The notes: a model not told the origin generated them from the letters alone. DNA of 64,000 bases from Pythium myriotylum (GCA_023091665.1 JALJCQ010000012.1:2852001-2916000), one strand, 5' to 3'; shown: positions 38,099 to 48,732, counted from the first letter of the stretch. Made by a program: numbers and translations.

Positions 38099-39264
38099 TA
38101 CCGGTTGAAGAACCAGTATGAGACGAGTGTGGATCGGATTCGGATTTAGGAGAGCGGCCGCGTGCTGTGGGCGTGGAGTGTGAGGGGGTTAACCAGCTGG
38201 TTGTGGGCGGAGAGAGCGACGTAAAGAAAAGGCAGAGAGCAGATGTAATTGGTTAAAATCGCAACCCCGTGCCCCTATTGCGCCAGCACGTCGCTGGACA
38301 GTCACGAGGGCTAGGGTTCGATGAGTTTCACCTTCTCGTCTGCTTGAAGCGTCACCCTCTCGTCTGAGGTTTTTTCTCCCGGCGGGATGTCTCGCATTGA
38401 CTGGAGCGAACTCTTCCGTTGACGGCGAAGTCAAAGCAAAGGAGAGCACCGTGTTGACCCACCGACGGGCGCGGCGGCCGCTCGTCTGATTGCAGGCGTC
38501 GCGGAGTCTGTCGACAGCGGCGCCGAGGAGTCAGCGGCCGTGTGTGGGCTGAGGTCTCCGCAGCGAACGGTGCGCCCCAACGGATCCACCAGCTGGGTGG
38601 CTTTGCAACACGGCTAGAAATTTCTGCGGCCACCACGGCGTTCGAGGTTTTTTGGCCTGCGAAAATATTGGCGTCGAAAAGACTGGGTCATAAAACCTCG
38701 TTTCGCGGTGGAAAAAGACTGGGTTTTGCGAGGTTAAAGCGGACGGCAGTGAGGGGAGGGGGAACCAAAGAGGGGGGGGGGGGGGAAGAGCGACTGAGCC
38801 AGAGAGGTGGGAGGTCGGTTGTTTTGGCCCGAGTCCATCCGGCGGGTTGTTGGCGCTGGAGCTTGGGCGCGAGCCTTGTGCCTGGCCTGCTTGTGCAGAA
38901 GACAGGGCCGAGCAGGCGCGTGGGCTCCAAGCTTAGTTTCTTTCTTGCCTGGCGTCCGCTCTTCGGAGTCCTCGGCTTCTCTCTCTCTCTCTCCGGCTCG
39001 ACGAGTGGAGCGCCTCCGTCTTTTGGGTCGCCCCTCCCTTCCCCTTCCCTTCCCCTCTCCGGCGAGCCGCTCGTGTTCCACTCCACGGTCGCGCGATCGG
39101 AGCGATCCATCCGGACCAACGCAGTCCAGTTCGACTTCGGCGATTCGAGTCGTAGAGCCCGACCGACCAGGATCCGAAATCATCCGGGAAACCCCGCCGC
39201 CGTCCAGAGAGACCGCCAATCTCCGGACGCGTTCCAGAGTTCCCACTTTCCGGTCTCGACCACA
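38099..39264. promoter_or_regulatory. Divergent promoter and long 5' leader region
   Basis: 1.17 kb between the CABLES-type gene (-) and the CCCH gene (+). It contains a G-run (about 38772-38786) and pyrimidine-rich tracts (TCTCTCTCTC at about 38981; CCTTCCCCTTCCC at about 39037) near the CCCH start. A frame is open from 38542 into the CCCH protein, but it is GC-rich and without domains; treated as leader. Confidence 0.5.
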
Positions 39265-40485
39265 ATGCTCATCTCGTCCATGGACCAGCTCAACTACTAC
39301 TCGATGCCCAAGGACGGGTACCTGGAGATCGACACGTCGGCCGGCGGCTACTCGCTCGGCCAGCAGACGCTCGACGAGGGCTCGCCTACGTACCTCAACG
39401 AGGAGAACAGCCCCAAGAACGGCACCAAGTCGTCGCTCTACAAGACCGAGCTCTGCAAGCGCTTCTCCGAGTTCGGCAGCTGCCGCTACGGCGCCAAGTG
39501 CCAGTTCGCCCACGGACTCGCCGAGCTGCGCCACGTCGTGCGCCACCCCAAGTACAAGACCACCAAGTGCAAGTCGTACTGGGGCTCGGGCCACTGCCCC
39601 TACGGAAGCCGCTGCCGCTTCATCCACGAAGAGGCCGAGTCCATGACGCCGCCGCCCTTCAGCCCCCCGAGCTCCATGTCGGGCATGTTCTTCCACGAGA
39701 ACAGCAACGACGGACTCGGCGTCACCTCGCCCTCGGGCACCGGCGGCTTCCTCTACGGCGGCAGCTCCCACATGAACGGCAGCAGCTACCAGAAGGACTA
39801 CTCGCTGCTCGGCTCGTTCAACAACGACGCCGTCTCCATGCCGTGGGGATCCGCGCCGACCGCTCGCCCGCAGCAGTCGCCGCTCAGCTACGCCGACCGT
39901 GGCGTGCCGGCGCCTGCCGTCATCCCCGGAGCCAACGGCGCGGCCTCGATCAACGGCGCCGCCTACCCTGATCTCCAGGACGCCATTGACGCGTTGATGA
40001 GATTCTCGCTCTCGCCGGCCGAGGCTGAGGCCCAGGCGGTCGCGGCCATGAGCGCCTCGAACGGCGCGGCCCCGCGAAGCGGTGGGCTCTCGGGCGTCGC
40101 TCCGCTCGGCACCATCACGACCACGCCCGGCGTGTCCACTGCCACTGCCGACGCAGGAATCAGCTCGAGCACCGCGGCGTCGAAGGACTACTCGCTCGAC
40201 TCGGACGAGCTGTGGAAGGACTTCCCAACGCTCAGCGCGTCGTCGGTCGGCGACTTCGGCGCGGACAAGCAGTGGCCCACGGGGCTCTCGCTGAGCCTCG
40301 AAGGCACGGGCCTGTTCAGCAGCAGCAGCACGAGCACTTCCAGCTCGAGCACGTCTGCACCATCTACCGCTACGACCGTGGAGAAAACCGAGTCGCCGAA
40401 GCAGCCGGCCACGGCTGAGACGGCGTCTCCAGGGAAGAAGGACGAGACGAGCCCTCGTCTGAGCGTGTTCGAGCGCTTCCACTAA
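39265..40485 (+). CDS. Tristetraprolin/ZFP36-like tandem CCCH zinc-finger protein
   Basis: 406 aa from the ATG at 39265. Finger 1 is C64-x8-C73-x5-C79-x3-H83, preceded by YKTELC. Finger 2 is C102-x8-C111-x5-C117-x3-H121, preceded by YKTTKC. The spacing within the fingers and the 18-residue linker match the TTP/TIS11 family, which binds UAUUUA-type elements in mRNA 3' UTRs and recruits decay factors. The rest is low-complexity Ser/Ala/Gly/Pro sequence with a [21 protein letters not shown] helix (residues about 235-255), a possible protein-binding motif. The gene's own 3' flank carries TTATTTA and TATTTATTA. A longer in-frame upstream extension exists but lacks features. Confidence 0.88.
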   Translation: MLISSMDQLNYYSMPKDGYLEIDTSAGGYSLGQQTLDEGSPTYLNEENSPKNGTKSSLYKTELCKRFSEFGSCRYGAKCQFAHGLAELRHVVRHPKYKTTKCKSYWGSGHCPYGSRCRFIHEEAESMTPPPFSPPSSMSGMFFHENSNDGLGVTSPSGTGGFLYGGSSHMNGSSYQKDYSLLGSFNNDAVSMPWGSAPTARPQQSPLSYADRGVPAPAVIPGANGAASINGAAYPDLQDAIDALMRFSLSPAEAEAQAVAAMSASNGAAPRSGGLSGVAPLGTITTTPGVSTATADAGISSSTAASKDYSLDSDELWKDFPTLSASSVGDFGADKQWPTGLSLSLEGTGLFSSSSTSTSSSSTSAPSTATTVEKTESPKQPATAETASPGKKDETSPRLSVFERFH

Positions 40486-40805
40486 CACCGCCGGCGGTGA
40501 CGGGTGTGTATGTGCTCGTGTGCTTGGGGGACGTGCTCGCTTCTCGTTCGTCTGTCCATTTTGTCTTCCAAGGCGTGGTGGCCTCGCTACCTCCCCCACC
40601 TTATTTACTCACCACATAAATATTACGACGATGTTTCTATAGCTATTTATTAGTTGTTGATAGGAGATTAGCCCCAAGCAAGAGAAACCCGCGAGCACCA
40701 TGCAGCCACCAAGCACATGCACACACACACACACACAAGAGGGAAGGTGAACACCACAATTATTCAATACATAAACATCCTATTTTCAAAGTTGTACGGA
40801 TCGAC
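40486..40805. other. 3' flanks of convergent genes, with AU-rich element
   Basis: TTATTTA at 40601-40607 and TATTTATTA at 40644-40652 lie downstream of the CCCH gene, on its sense strand; a (CA)n tract lies at about 40720-40738. No gene. Confidence 0.55.
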
Positions 40806-41336
40806 TCACGCCTTCTTGTCGAGGTGCGGTGGGCCCTTCCGCTTGGGCGATTTGACCTTGAGTTTCTTCTCGCCGACGCCATGAAGGTTCCGCGCTCGTT
40901 CACGTTGTGCCGCGAGTATCTCGGCCTGAGTGCGCGGCGGTTCCTTGTTCTTGGCCGTGGCGATGTCGGGCTTCTTCTTCTCCTTCTTGGTGGGCAACAC
41001 GACCATCCGACGACGCTCGGCATATGCTCGACAACAGCGAATGATAGCCCACAGGCTACAATCACAAGTAATCCTCAATTACAATATACGTCTTTGACGG
41101 CTAGCGTAGCGCTGACGTACAATGGACAGGTGAACACCATGGTGTAGACCGTCACGAGCATAATGATGTCTGAATAAGACGGAATCCATACATCATCCAA
41201 GACGTGGCAAGCGAGACATGGCGCGGGACTCACTGATGTCCTGACTCTGTAGCTTGATGACAAGCGTGAGGATTCCGACCGCATACCCGACGCTAATCAC
41301 GCGGATGGCGACCTCCTCTCTCTCCATCGCCACCAT
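40806..41336 (-). CDS. Three-exon small membrane protein (two TM helices, basic tail)
   Basis: Exons 41234-41336, 41121-41169 and 40806-41055; introns 64 bp (GTGAGT...TTCAG) and 65 bp (GTACGT...TGTAG). 133 aa. The middle exon is only 49 bp, so the gene is easily missed. An in-frame stop precedes the ATG at 41336. Residues about 9-26 (IRVISVGYAVGILTLVI) and about 37-57 (IIMLVTVYTMVF...) are hydrophobic helices. They are followed by an Arg/Cys-rich turn and a 70-residue Lys/Arg-rich tail with QAEILAAQRERARNLHG and KVKSPKRKGPP. It probably sits in an internal membrane as a hairpin with a cytosolic basic tail. No family recognised. The continuity of all three exons in frame is the main support. 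Confidence 0.65.
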
Positions 41337-41788
41337 GGCCACGACGTTTCACTCGGCGAACTCTCAAGCGTCGCCAACTCGCCACCAGCAAAACAGGCCC
41401 GTCGAACGGCCGATCGACCGCGGTGACTCGACGTCATGTCCGCATCCCACGCTCTGACCTGTATACAGACAGGCGAACGCCGTACTTACTCGTCGCGACG
41501 GCCTTGCGGTGCGAGAGGAATCATTGAGCCGCTCGACTTCAACACGGAACTGGTCAGGAGCTTGTTTCGTACTTAAGCGGGAGTGGTGGTCACTCAACCG
41601 CGACTTCGAGATCGTCCAACACCATGCGAACGGCGACGCTGGTGATGCGCGTGCCGGCGCGGCGCTTCTCGTCGGCGGCGCCCGCGGCCACGGCCGCCAG
41701 CTCCTCAGGCGGTCCTCTCTCAGCGCTCTCGCGGTGGTTCCAGGGACAGCCCATCGGTGCGTGGTGTGTATCGTAAGAGACTTGCGCA
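41337..41788. other. Intergenic region
   Basis: About 450 bp between divergent genes. Overlapping open frames on both strands lack domain features. It probably contains the promoters of both neighbours. Confidence 0.45.
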
Positions 41789-42938
41789 ATGCATCGAGCT
41801 GACACGAGCCATGGTTCAAAAGAGGATCTTCCGGAATTGAAGACGCTGCGCGCTGCAGAGCAGCTCGTCGCTCACGTCCCAGCGAATGCCACGGCCCAGA
41901 AGCTGACTACTCCTGACAGTCAAGCTAATCTGCGTTCGTGGTTCAAGAACTATCAGACGGAGAAGAGCCTCTCGACCGTCGACCAAGAGGCCTTCGCTGC
42001 GCTGATGAAAGATGTCACGGCGTTCATAGAGTCGACCGAGAAGGCTCTCTTGAACGATCAACCCAAAATATCGGCAGCTCTGGATGAAGAAGTCCTCGTC
42101 GACGACACTCAGCGTGCTGTGCGCGACGCGTACGTCGAAGCGCTTGCATTAAAACTCGCCCTCCACAAGTGTCTCAAAGTCAGTGCCGACTTTGCGCAGC
42201 TCGATGCTGACCAGGACGGTACTGAATATGCAGTATGACGATACTGCTCGATAACGCTATGCTAAACTTCGTCGACGACAGGTTCTGTGACGACAGCAGA
42301 CGTAGAGCAGTTGTTGCTGACTGCTATCGAAGGCTCGGACGACGACTGGCTTCGTTGTGAGTGCGATATTCACTCTTCTATCGCGGTGATAAGTCGCTCA
42401 TACTTGTTCGATTGATTGTAGATCAGTTTCGCTTACATGACACCGATGGAGACGACATCGTGAACGAAGCTGAGTCCAAAGCCATTCTTGACGCGATCAT
42501 CGTGACCCAGAAAAACGTATTCGCCGAGTTGTTCGAAGCTCAGGTCGCAGATCTGCCCAAGAAGCCCGCGAAGGTCATCGCAAACGCAATCGAAGAGACT
42601 CACTGGAAGGAGAAGATCCCGGAGAAAGTGCGCTGTGTATTCCATTTCGCAGCGAAAGAAGACGAGGCAAACAAGACCATCCACTGGGAGACCTTCAAGG
42701 AGAACCAGGAGATCGAAATCCCCGAACTCCACTCCATGCTGCGTGTGTACACCAAGGGTATCTACAATGATCGGTGCGAACACCATCCATTGCCTCGCCA
42801 TCTGCTGGCTAACTCACATTGCGCATATGTAGATACGCCTTCTACGAGTACAAGCAGGAGAAACGGAGTCGCCGCATCAAGGGTCTGCTACTGGCACTCT
42901 CGCTCGTGGTCGGAGACGTGATCTTCGCCATCATCTAG
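41789..42938 (+). CDS. EF-hand protein with C-terminal membrane anchor, four exons
   Basis: Exons 41789-42218, 42282-42356, 42422-42773 and 42833-42938, introns 59-65 bp with GT...AG ends; 320 aa, in frame throughout. Two EF-hand loops are seen. One (DADQDGSVT) is split by intron 1, about residue 138. The other (HDTDGDDIVNEAE) is about residue 174. Both carry Asp at positions 1, 3 and 5. The N-terminal 120 residues are helical. The last 20 residues form one hydrophobic helix (GLLLALSLVVGDVIFAII) right before the stop, preceded by KRSRR, a typical tail-anchor. It is likely a calcium-responsive protein on the cytosolic face of an organelle membrane. I do not recognise the subfamily. Confidence 0.7.
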
Positions 42939-43464
42939 CTCTCGTTAGAAACTTCCAATAGACACCCGTTACGATACAAAACACGCAACACGTGGAGACG
43001 CCCCAGCTCGGTGTCTCGCGCCATCACCTGCGCGCCACGGAATGCGGCAAGATGGGCTGCATCGAACGGAGAAGATCTGCTGGGAAGCGCATTCTCTGAA
43101 CTGATCTCACCTTACTTTGATACGGTTGAACACTGTTACACCGTGTTTTGGCAAAAGGTAGCCACAGCAACTCGAAACAACAGGGCGAGACGTGACACCT
43201 CACAAGACAACACGTGGCAGGTGGATTTCTCCTCTTGATCTTCGTATGCTGCTAAGCTTTTTGTATATTACCAATCTCATACAAATTCCAAGTCAAATTC
43301 AAGCTTGTCAACCTGTCTTCACTATCTGCGAAAGATTTCGTTGGCATGGAAATCCGCCAAATCCTTCCATTTTGGCTGCTGAGATGCCGCGTACCCGCTC
43401 GGGCTTCAAGTGATCTCCATGGCCACGAGGCACTTTGGGATTTCGCCAACGGAAGCCAAGCAAG
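42939..43464. other. Intergenic region upstream of PDI
   Basis: About 520 bp. Nothing recognisable apart from short overlapping frames. It must hold the PDI promoter. Confidence 0.45.
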
Positions 43465-44973
43465 ATGATCATGAAGCGCGCGCTGCAGGCGCTCCTGCTG
43501 CTCGTGGCCGTGGCCTGCGTGGCCGTGCGCGCCGCCGAGTGGGAGGAGGAGGACGACGTGCTCGTGCTCACGGACGACAACTTTGACGCCGCCATCGCGG
43601 CCCACGACACCCTGCTCGTCGAGTTCTACGCCCCGTGGTGTGGCCACTGCAAGAACCTCGCGCCCGAGTACGCCAAGGCCGCCAAGACCCTCAAGGAGAA
43701 CGACCCGCCCATCCGCATCGCCAAGGTCGACGCCACGGCCCACACCAAGGTCAGCGAGCGCTTCGGCATCCAGGGCTTCCCGACGCTCAAGTTCTTCAAG
43801 GGCGACGTCGAGGCCGTCAAGGACTACGATGGTGGCCGCACTGCCGACGAGATCGAGAAGTGGATCATCAAGAAGTCGGGCCCGGCTGTCAAGATTGTCG
43901 AGTCGGCCGCTGAGCTCGAGGCCCTCAAGGAGGTGAACGACGTTGTTGTCTTCACTGTGCTTGACGAGGTGGAGGGCGAGTCGCGCTCGGTCCTCGAGAA
44001 GATCGCTGACGCTGAGGACATTGCTGTCTTCGCCGCCTCGACCAAGAAGGACATCACGGAGGACGCCGCTGCCGTCGGCAAGGTCGTGCTCTACAAGAAG
44101 TTCGACGAGGGCAAGAACATCTACGAGGGCGAGTTCGAGAAGGCCGGCGTCGCTGCCTTCGTCAAGGCCAACAGCAAGCCGCTCGTGATCACGTTCTCGC
44201 AGGACAAGGCGCCGATGATCTTCGGTGGCGACATCAACGAGCATGCCCTCGTCTTCGCCGATGTCACCAAGGACTACGTCAAGGACATCGAGGCCGCGCT
44301 CAAGGCCCCGGCCAAGGAGACCAAGGGCAAGCTGCTCCACGTCATCATCCCGCTCTCCGAGTCGCGCATTGTCGACTACTTCGGCCTCAAGGAGGCGGAC
44401 CTCCCGGCGATCGTCTTGGTCAACATGGCTGGTGGCATGAAGAAGTACGCCTTCGACTACAAGGCTGACGAGTTCGTCGCCAAGATCGAGTCGGACCTCG
44501 CCAAGGACCTCTCGGCCTTCGAGAAGAAGTACCTCGCTGGCGAGCTCAAGCCTACGCTCAAGTCGGCTGAGCCGGTCGACGACAGCGACGAGGCCGTGAA
44601 GGTCATTGTCGGCAAGGACTTCCAGGAGCGTGTCATTGAGACGGACAAGGATGTCCTTCTCGAGTTCTACGCGCCGTGGTGCGGTCACTGCAAGGCCCTC
44701 GCGCCCAAGTACGAGGAGCTTGCTGAGGCCTTCGCTGACGTTGACAGCATTGTCATTGCCAAGATGGACGCGACTGAGAACGAGGTGGACCACCCTGGTG
44801 TGGACGTCAAGGGCTTCCCGACTATCCTCTTCTTCCCGGCCAACGACAAGCAGAACCCGATCACGTACGAGGGTGCTCGCGACGTCGAGGGCTTCACCGA
44901 GTTCTTGAAGAAGAACGCCAAGAAGTTCGAGCTGGACGGCGCCTCGCACGGCGTGGAGCACGAGGAGTTGTAA
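43465..44973 (+). CDS. Protein disulfide isomerase (PDI), ER
   Basis: 502 aa from Met 43465 (an upstream in-frame ATG at 43435 adds ten polar residues). A cleavable signal peptide comes first (MIMKRALQALLLLVAVACVAVRA). Domains: thioredoxin a with FYAPWCGHCK near residue 60, redox-inactive b and b' (about 140-380), thioredoxin a' with a second FYAPWCGHCK near residue 407, and the acidic end HEEL, an ER-retention signal of the KDEL class. This a-b-b'-a' layout and length are those of classical PDI, which forms and rearranges disulfides in secreted proteins. Codon use is extremely GC-biased at third positions, typical of a highly expressed gene. A divergent PDI-like gene follows on the same strand. 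Confidence 0.95.
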   Translation: MIMKRALQALLLLVAVACVAVRAAEWEEEDDVLVLTDDNFDAAIAAHDTLLVEFYAPWCGHCKNLAPEYAKAAKTLKENDPPIRIAKVDATAHTKVSERFGIQGFPTLKFFKGDVEAVKDYDGGRTADEIEKWIIKKSGPAVKIVESAAELEALKEVNDVVVFTVLDEVEGESRSVLEKIADAEDIAVFAASTKKDITEDAAAVGKVVLYKKFDEGKNIYEGEFEKAGVAAFVKANSKPLVITFSQDKAPMIFGGDINEHALVFADVTKDYVKDIEAALKAPAKETKGKLLHVIIPLSESRIVDYFGLKEADLPAIVLVNMAGGMKKYAFDYKADEFVAKIESDLAKDLSAFEKKYLAGELKPTLKSAEPVDDSDEAVKVIVGKDFQERVIETDKDVLLEFYAPWCGHCKALAPKYEELAEAFADVDSIVIAKMDATENEVDHPGVDVKGFPTILFFPANDKQNPITYEGARDVEGFTEFLKKNAKKFELDGASHGVEHEEL

Positions 44974-45227
44974 GCGTCGACTTAGAAGTGCGAAGAGCGA
45001 TTGGTTTTGCAGTATGTTAGTGCAGGCCCTGGGGAGACTCGGGCGCTCGTGACACCACTACGCGAATACATTTGTCTGCATCGTTCGTTCTCTTTGGTTC
45101 TCAGTTGCTGTTGTGCCGTATCTTGTCCAGGAGCTCCTCGTTAGATATGGTGCCACGTCGTGCAGAGTGATGGTCTTGCTGTCCATGAAGAGCCGCTTAA
45201 TATCCAGAGTGGATCTCTTCGTCGGAG
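44974..45227. other. Spacer between PDI and PDI-like genes
   Basis: 254 bp; no feature beyond likely 3' UTR and promoter. Confidence 0.4.
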
Positions 45228-47021
45228 ATGCCGACCAGCGTCTATTGCCTCGCGCTGCTTCTGCTGGGATGCGCGCTCTCGTTGGCACGCCCTCTCCCTT
45301 TGCAAGTGCAGTTCCCCGAACAGAACGGCGTGCTCGTGCTGAACGAGACCACGTTCTCGGCCGCGACGCAGGCCTTCGACCCGCTCATCGTGCTCTTCGA
45401 TTCGTCGTCTCGATACGGAAGTCCGACGCTGCTGCGGCGCTTCGCAGGCGCTGCGCAGGCTATCAAGTTGTTCCACTGGAACGTCAGCACGACGCTGCGG
45501 TTTGCAACGCTGGACGTAAGCCAGCTCTCGCACACGCTGCCGTCTGAACTCCGAGTGATTGGGCTGCCGGCAGTGTTGCTCTTCCATTGTATGCCCCTCT
45601 GGCCGTCGGAGATGGGTGAAAGTGTACTCGGTGCGACGTTCTCGAACTGCGCAGCCACTCTTGGAGGTGTCGAAGTTTACACTGGGGGTCGAAGCAGCAT
45701 GGAGTTCCAACGGTTCGTGCTTGGGCAGCCTTTGCGGAAGCCGTTCGAGATCTCCACAAAAGACCAGCTCGATATACTTGTCAGATCGCGCCCATTTGTA
45801 GCGGTTTTCGTTGTAGATGGCCGCGATTCGCAAGCATTTGTGGACTCCCGCGTGCTCGCCCAGATCGATGCTGACTCGAGCACCTATGCTGTGACCACCA
45901 ACTCGGATCTCTTCGACGATGATAACACTGTTACTCTGCAAACCATACCATCACTGGTCTTGTTCCGTGAGTTTGGCCAGCAGCATGTGGTATATTCAGA
46001 TGACTGGAATAAGGCGGCACTTCAGCTTTTCATCCAAAAGAATCGATACAATTTAATCTCGACTTACACGGAGACCGATGCTAGCTATTTCTTCGACCGC
46101 ACTGCCTTAGGCCACGTTTTGTTCTTCTCCGATCCAAACGAGCCATACCATTCAGTATTGGTGGCGGCTGCCTCCGACGTGGCGTCTAGGTACTACCTGG
46201 CAAGTGCAGCGCTCGGGGCTTTACGGTTTATCGTTATCCCGAAGTCAGCGACAACTATAAAGAACGCTCTCTTCGTGCTCGACGACCACTATCCAACAGT
46301 GCTGATGGTGGGGAATGTGACACAAGCCCCGAATCGGACGTCTTTCTTTGGATCTACGACGGTCGAGTTGATTCGAAACAAGTCGTTCGCTGATGCATTA
46401 ATCGCTGAGATCGAAAAGCGGTATCCTGTCTTCGGAACCACCGATCTACCAGACGATGTTGCTGATGAAGTCGTCAACTGGCGTGACTATTCAGACCTGT
46501 TTATCAACAAAAAGACCCCGATTATGAATCCGCAAGCTCGCCAACTCTCAAAGGCTTCGGCAGGATTGAGAGGAAGTGGTCAACGTCGACTTGTGGAGGA
46601 ATCGAGCTCTATGACTGTAGCAGCTACCAGTCGCGATGCGTTTCTCTCCATTTTCTCTAATTCTTTCCACGCCAACGCTAGACCGCGGTCCCAACTCCTC
46701 GTTAAAGAGGTTTCGAAGCTCCATCAGATCGATAGGCTTCTAGAAAACCCCAGGGCTTCTCGAGTGCTGGTCGTTTTCCACTCGCACCGATGTTACTCGT
46801 GTCGCCAAGCTATGGAAGCCGTCCGCGTCGTGCCTCCCACTGGAAGAGTCGACACTGTCGCTATCATCGACGTCGACCGCGTCGACATTCGCGACTGGCC
46901 GCTACGAGTCGAGTGGCTCCCTGGTATCTTCTTGGTGTCAAGTGATCATCGTCACGTGGCAATGCCGAGCCGCATGGACGTTACCGTCGAAGGTCTCGTC
47001 GAGTTTCTCCACTACACATGA
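45228..47021 (+). CDS. Divergent secretory-pathway thioredoxin-like/PDI-like protein
   Basis: 597 aa with an N-terminal signal peptide (YCLALLLLGCALSLARP). The first thioredoxin-like domain (residues about 30-150) keeps the fold pattern (PLIVLFDSSSRYGSP, ATLDVSQ, VIGLPAVLLF) but has no CxxC. The middle region shows two further thioredoxin-like repeats (VAVFVVDG..., PSLVLFREF). Near residue 515 the last domain has VLVVFHSHRCYSCRQA, a CYSC active-site motif (522-525), and ends with GIFLVSS. There is no KDEL-type tail. Lying directly downstream of PDI suggests an old tandem duplication that diverged, perhaps into a chaperone or a specialised thiol protein. Function inferred from fold only. Confidence 0.7.
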   Translation: MPTSVYCLALLLLGCALSLARPLPLQVQFPEQNGVLVLNETTFSAATQAFDPLIVLFDSSSRYGSPTLLRRFAGAAQAIKLFHWNVSTTLRFATLDVSQLSHTLPSELRVIGLPAVLLFHCMPLWPSEMGESVLGATFSNCAATLGGVEVYTGGRSSMEFQRFVLGQPLRKPFEISTKDQLDILVRSRPFVAVFVVDGRDSQAFVDSRVLAQIDADSSTYAVTTNSDLFDDDNTVTLQTIPSLVLFREFGQQHVVYSDDWNKAALQLFIQKNRYNLISTYTETDASYFFDRTALGHVLFFSDPNEPYHSVLVAAASDVASRYYLASAALGALRFIVIPKSATTIKNALFVLDDHYPTVLMVGNVTQAPNRTSFFGSTTVELIRNKSFADALIAEIEKRYPVFGTTDLPDDVADEVVNWRDYSDLFINKKTPIMNPQARQLSKASAGLRGSGQRRLVEESSSMTVAATSRDAFLSIFSNSFHANARPRSQLLVKEVSKLHQIDRLLENPRASRVLVVFHSHRCYSCRQAMEAVRVVPPTGRVDTVAIIDVDRVDIRDWPLRVEWLPGIFLVSSDHRHVAMPSRMDVTVEGLVEFLHYT

Positions 47022-47094
47022 TTGTCTGTCACACGTCACAGATCGTAGCCACAACAATAAGAACCCCGAGGGGATACAATAGAGCTGGAGGATC

Positions 47095-47714
47095 ATGCGG
47101 TGGCGATGCGCAAGGCGATGGAGCTCGCCAGCAGCTACGCTCTTCTGCTCCGTCTCACCACAGAGTCGCGCGGTGTCATCGCGCGCCTTCGACGTCCAGG
47201 GAGCGCTCACACAGGTGGGTCAACCACGCACGGCCTCGCGATGCGTGACTAGTCCCGTAACAACGCCCTTTCGGGTTCGTAGCTCGGTCGAGGCGAGATC
47301 CCTGAGCTGGGCGTCGAGGCCTCAGTCACCCACACGTTCACCATCGACGATACCAGGCGTTTCGCCGAGCTCAATGGAGACTCCAACCCAATTCACACCG
47401 ACGCAGCCTTCGCCAAGGAAGAGGCCGGTGTAGACGCTCCCATTGTGCAGGGCATGCTGAGCGCGAGCCTCTTCGCGACCATCTTCGGACGTACAATCCC
47501 CGGTGCAGTGTACGTCTCCCAGGAGCTACGCTTTCGAGCCCCACTCCTCGTAGATGAACAAGTGCGTGCGCGAATCAAAGTCGTCAAGCTGCGCAAGCGC
47601 TACGTGGACTGTGAGACGATCTGCGAGAAGACACACGACGGCAGCGTCGTGGTCGAGGGCAAGGCGATCGTTCTTTTACCGTCATCGTCTCCATCGCAGC
47701 CATCGCACCCATGA
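47095..47714 (+). CDS. MaoC-like (R)-specific enoyl-CoA hydratase/dehydratase
   Basis: Exon 1 47095-47214, intron 47215-47282 (68 bp, GTGGGT...TCGTAG), exon 2 47283-47714; 183 aa. The first 35 residues are Arg/Ser-rich without acidic residues, like a mitochondrial presequence. The single hot-dog domain shows the hydratase motif FAELNGDSNPIH, with catalytic Asp73 and His78, and the later VYVSQELRFRAPL strand. Such enzymes hydrate trans-2-enoyl thioesters to (R)-3-hydroxyacyl forms, in mitochondrial fatty-acid synthesis or beta-oxidation. The small size and likely mitochondrial target favour the mitochondrial FAS II 3-hydroxyacyl dehydratase role; this is inference. Confidence 0.82.
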
Positions 47715-47827
47715 GGTTGAACCTGGAGTAGAAAAGTCTCATTGACCGTGAACGCGGTACGGCGGGGAGCGATTTGTTCTCAATTTCTTTATATTCACGG
47801 ACGTGCGATGGACAAGAAGGGAGGCGG

Positions 47828-48472
47828 TTACTCCTGCTTCTTCTTGTTCGGGCTCTCTCGCCAGATCGTCTTAATGGTCTCGGTCAGGCCCGGGCCTTCA
47901 ATGTTGTTGCGCAGGATGCCGATGAACATGACGCCGGTCACACCGAGCCACGCGAGGCGTGCGAGCGTCTGCGACGGCTTGGGCACGTAGTCGGTGATGA
48001 CGTTGTTCATGCCGATGTGCGCGTGCACGGGCATGATGACGCCGAGCGCGAAGTCCACGGGCACCGAGAGCACCGATGGGCTCAGGATGAACGCAGCCGG
48101 AAGGAGGCCGAGCATAGCGACCGACGTCGCGTGGTACACCTTGTGCGTGAAGTGCGAGTTGTCGGCTGATCCACACAGAATCCGCTCAGTCTCACGACCT
48201 CTATCAGAGCGAAATCACGCGCACCCGCGTACCTTCGAGGATGCCAGCGAGGCCCTTGCTCTCCTTGTTCTCCGTGAACTTGGTCGGCGAGCCTGTCACC
48301 GGAAGCACGTTAGATCTGAGGGTCTATCTCGTGATCCAGGTCGTCCCCGAGGCTCGGAGACGGCTCATCGGAGAGCGCGGGACGTACTCTTGCGGAAGTG
48401 GCGCACGGTCGTGGCGGGCGTGGCCGTGCGGCGGAGCGCGGGGCTGCGGACGAGAGCGTTGCGGGCCAGCAT
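47828..48472 (-). CDS. Succinate dehydrogenase membrane anchor subunit (CybS/SDHD)
   Basis: Model: exons about 48384-48472, 48233-48315 and 47828-48165; 169 aa. The first residues (MLARNALVRSPALRRTATPATTVRHFRKS) are a mitochondrial presequence. The third exon carries HATSVAMLGLLPAAFILS, a PVDFALGVIMPVHAHIGMNNVITDYV segment with the haem/quinone-site His and the family's DYV, and a third TM helix (LAWLGVTGVMFIGIL). Together these match the small anchor of respiratory complex II. The second intron (48166-48232, GTACGC...CAG) is clear. The first is less so: a GTACGT donor exists but only a neighbouring GTCCCG donor keeps the frame. It converges with the hydratase gene. Confidence 0.8.
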
Positions 48473-48699
48473 TCTGGTGGTGCTTTCGGCGGTGGGAGGC
48501 TGACGAAAGAGTGCCCTGTGGTTCGCACGAATTCTCGTCCCTTCCCGTATGAAACCCTGGACGGACCGGTAGTGTACCGGTTTCAGACATGTACTGGGTG
48601 ATTCGGAAGTGGTGGGGACCACACAAAAATCCTCCACTGTGATTTTGCAATTGGTTCTTGAATTTTCATGGGGGGTCAAACTCACGATCATCGTGAGTT

Positions 48700-48732
<33 letters not shown>

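Noticed and set aside
36944..38149. 401-aa plus-strand open frame
   Set aside because: Antisense of CABLES-type exon 1; the minus strand carries the cyclin-box motifs and clean splice sites.
38734..40599. 621-aa minus-strand open frame
   Set aside because: Antisense of the CCCH zinc-finger gene; Arg/Ala/Val-rich low complexity, no motif.
43252..44961. 569-aa minus-strand open frame
   Set aside because: Exact antisense of PDI; produced by extreme third-position GC bias. No domain pattern, composition dominated by Leu/Val/Glu/Arg as expected for antisense of such genes.
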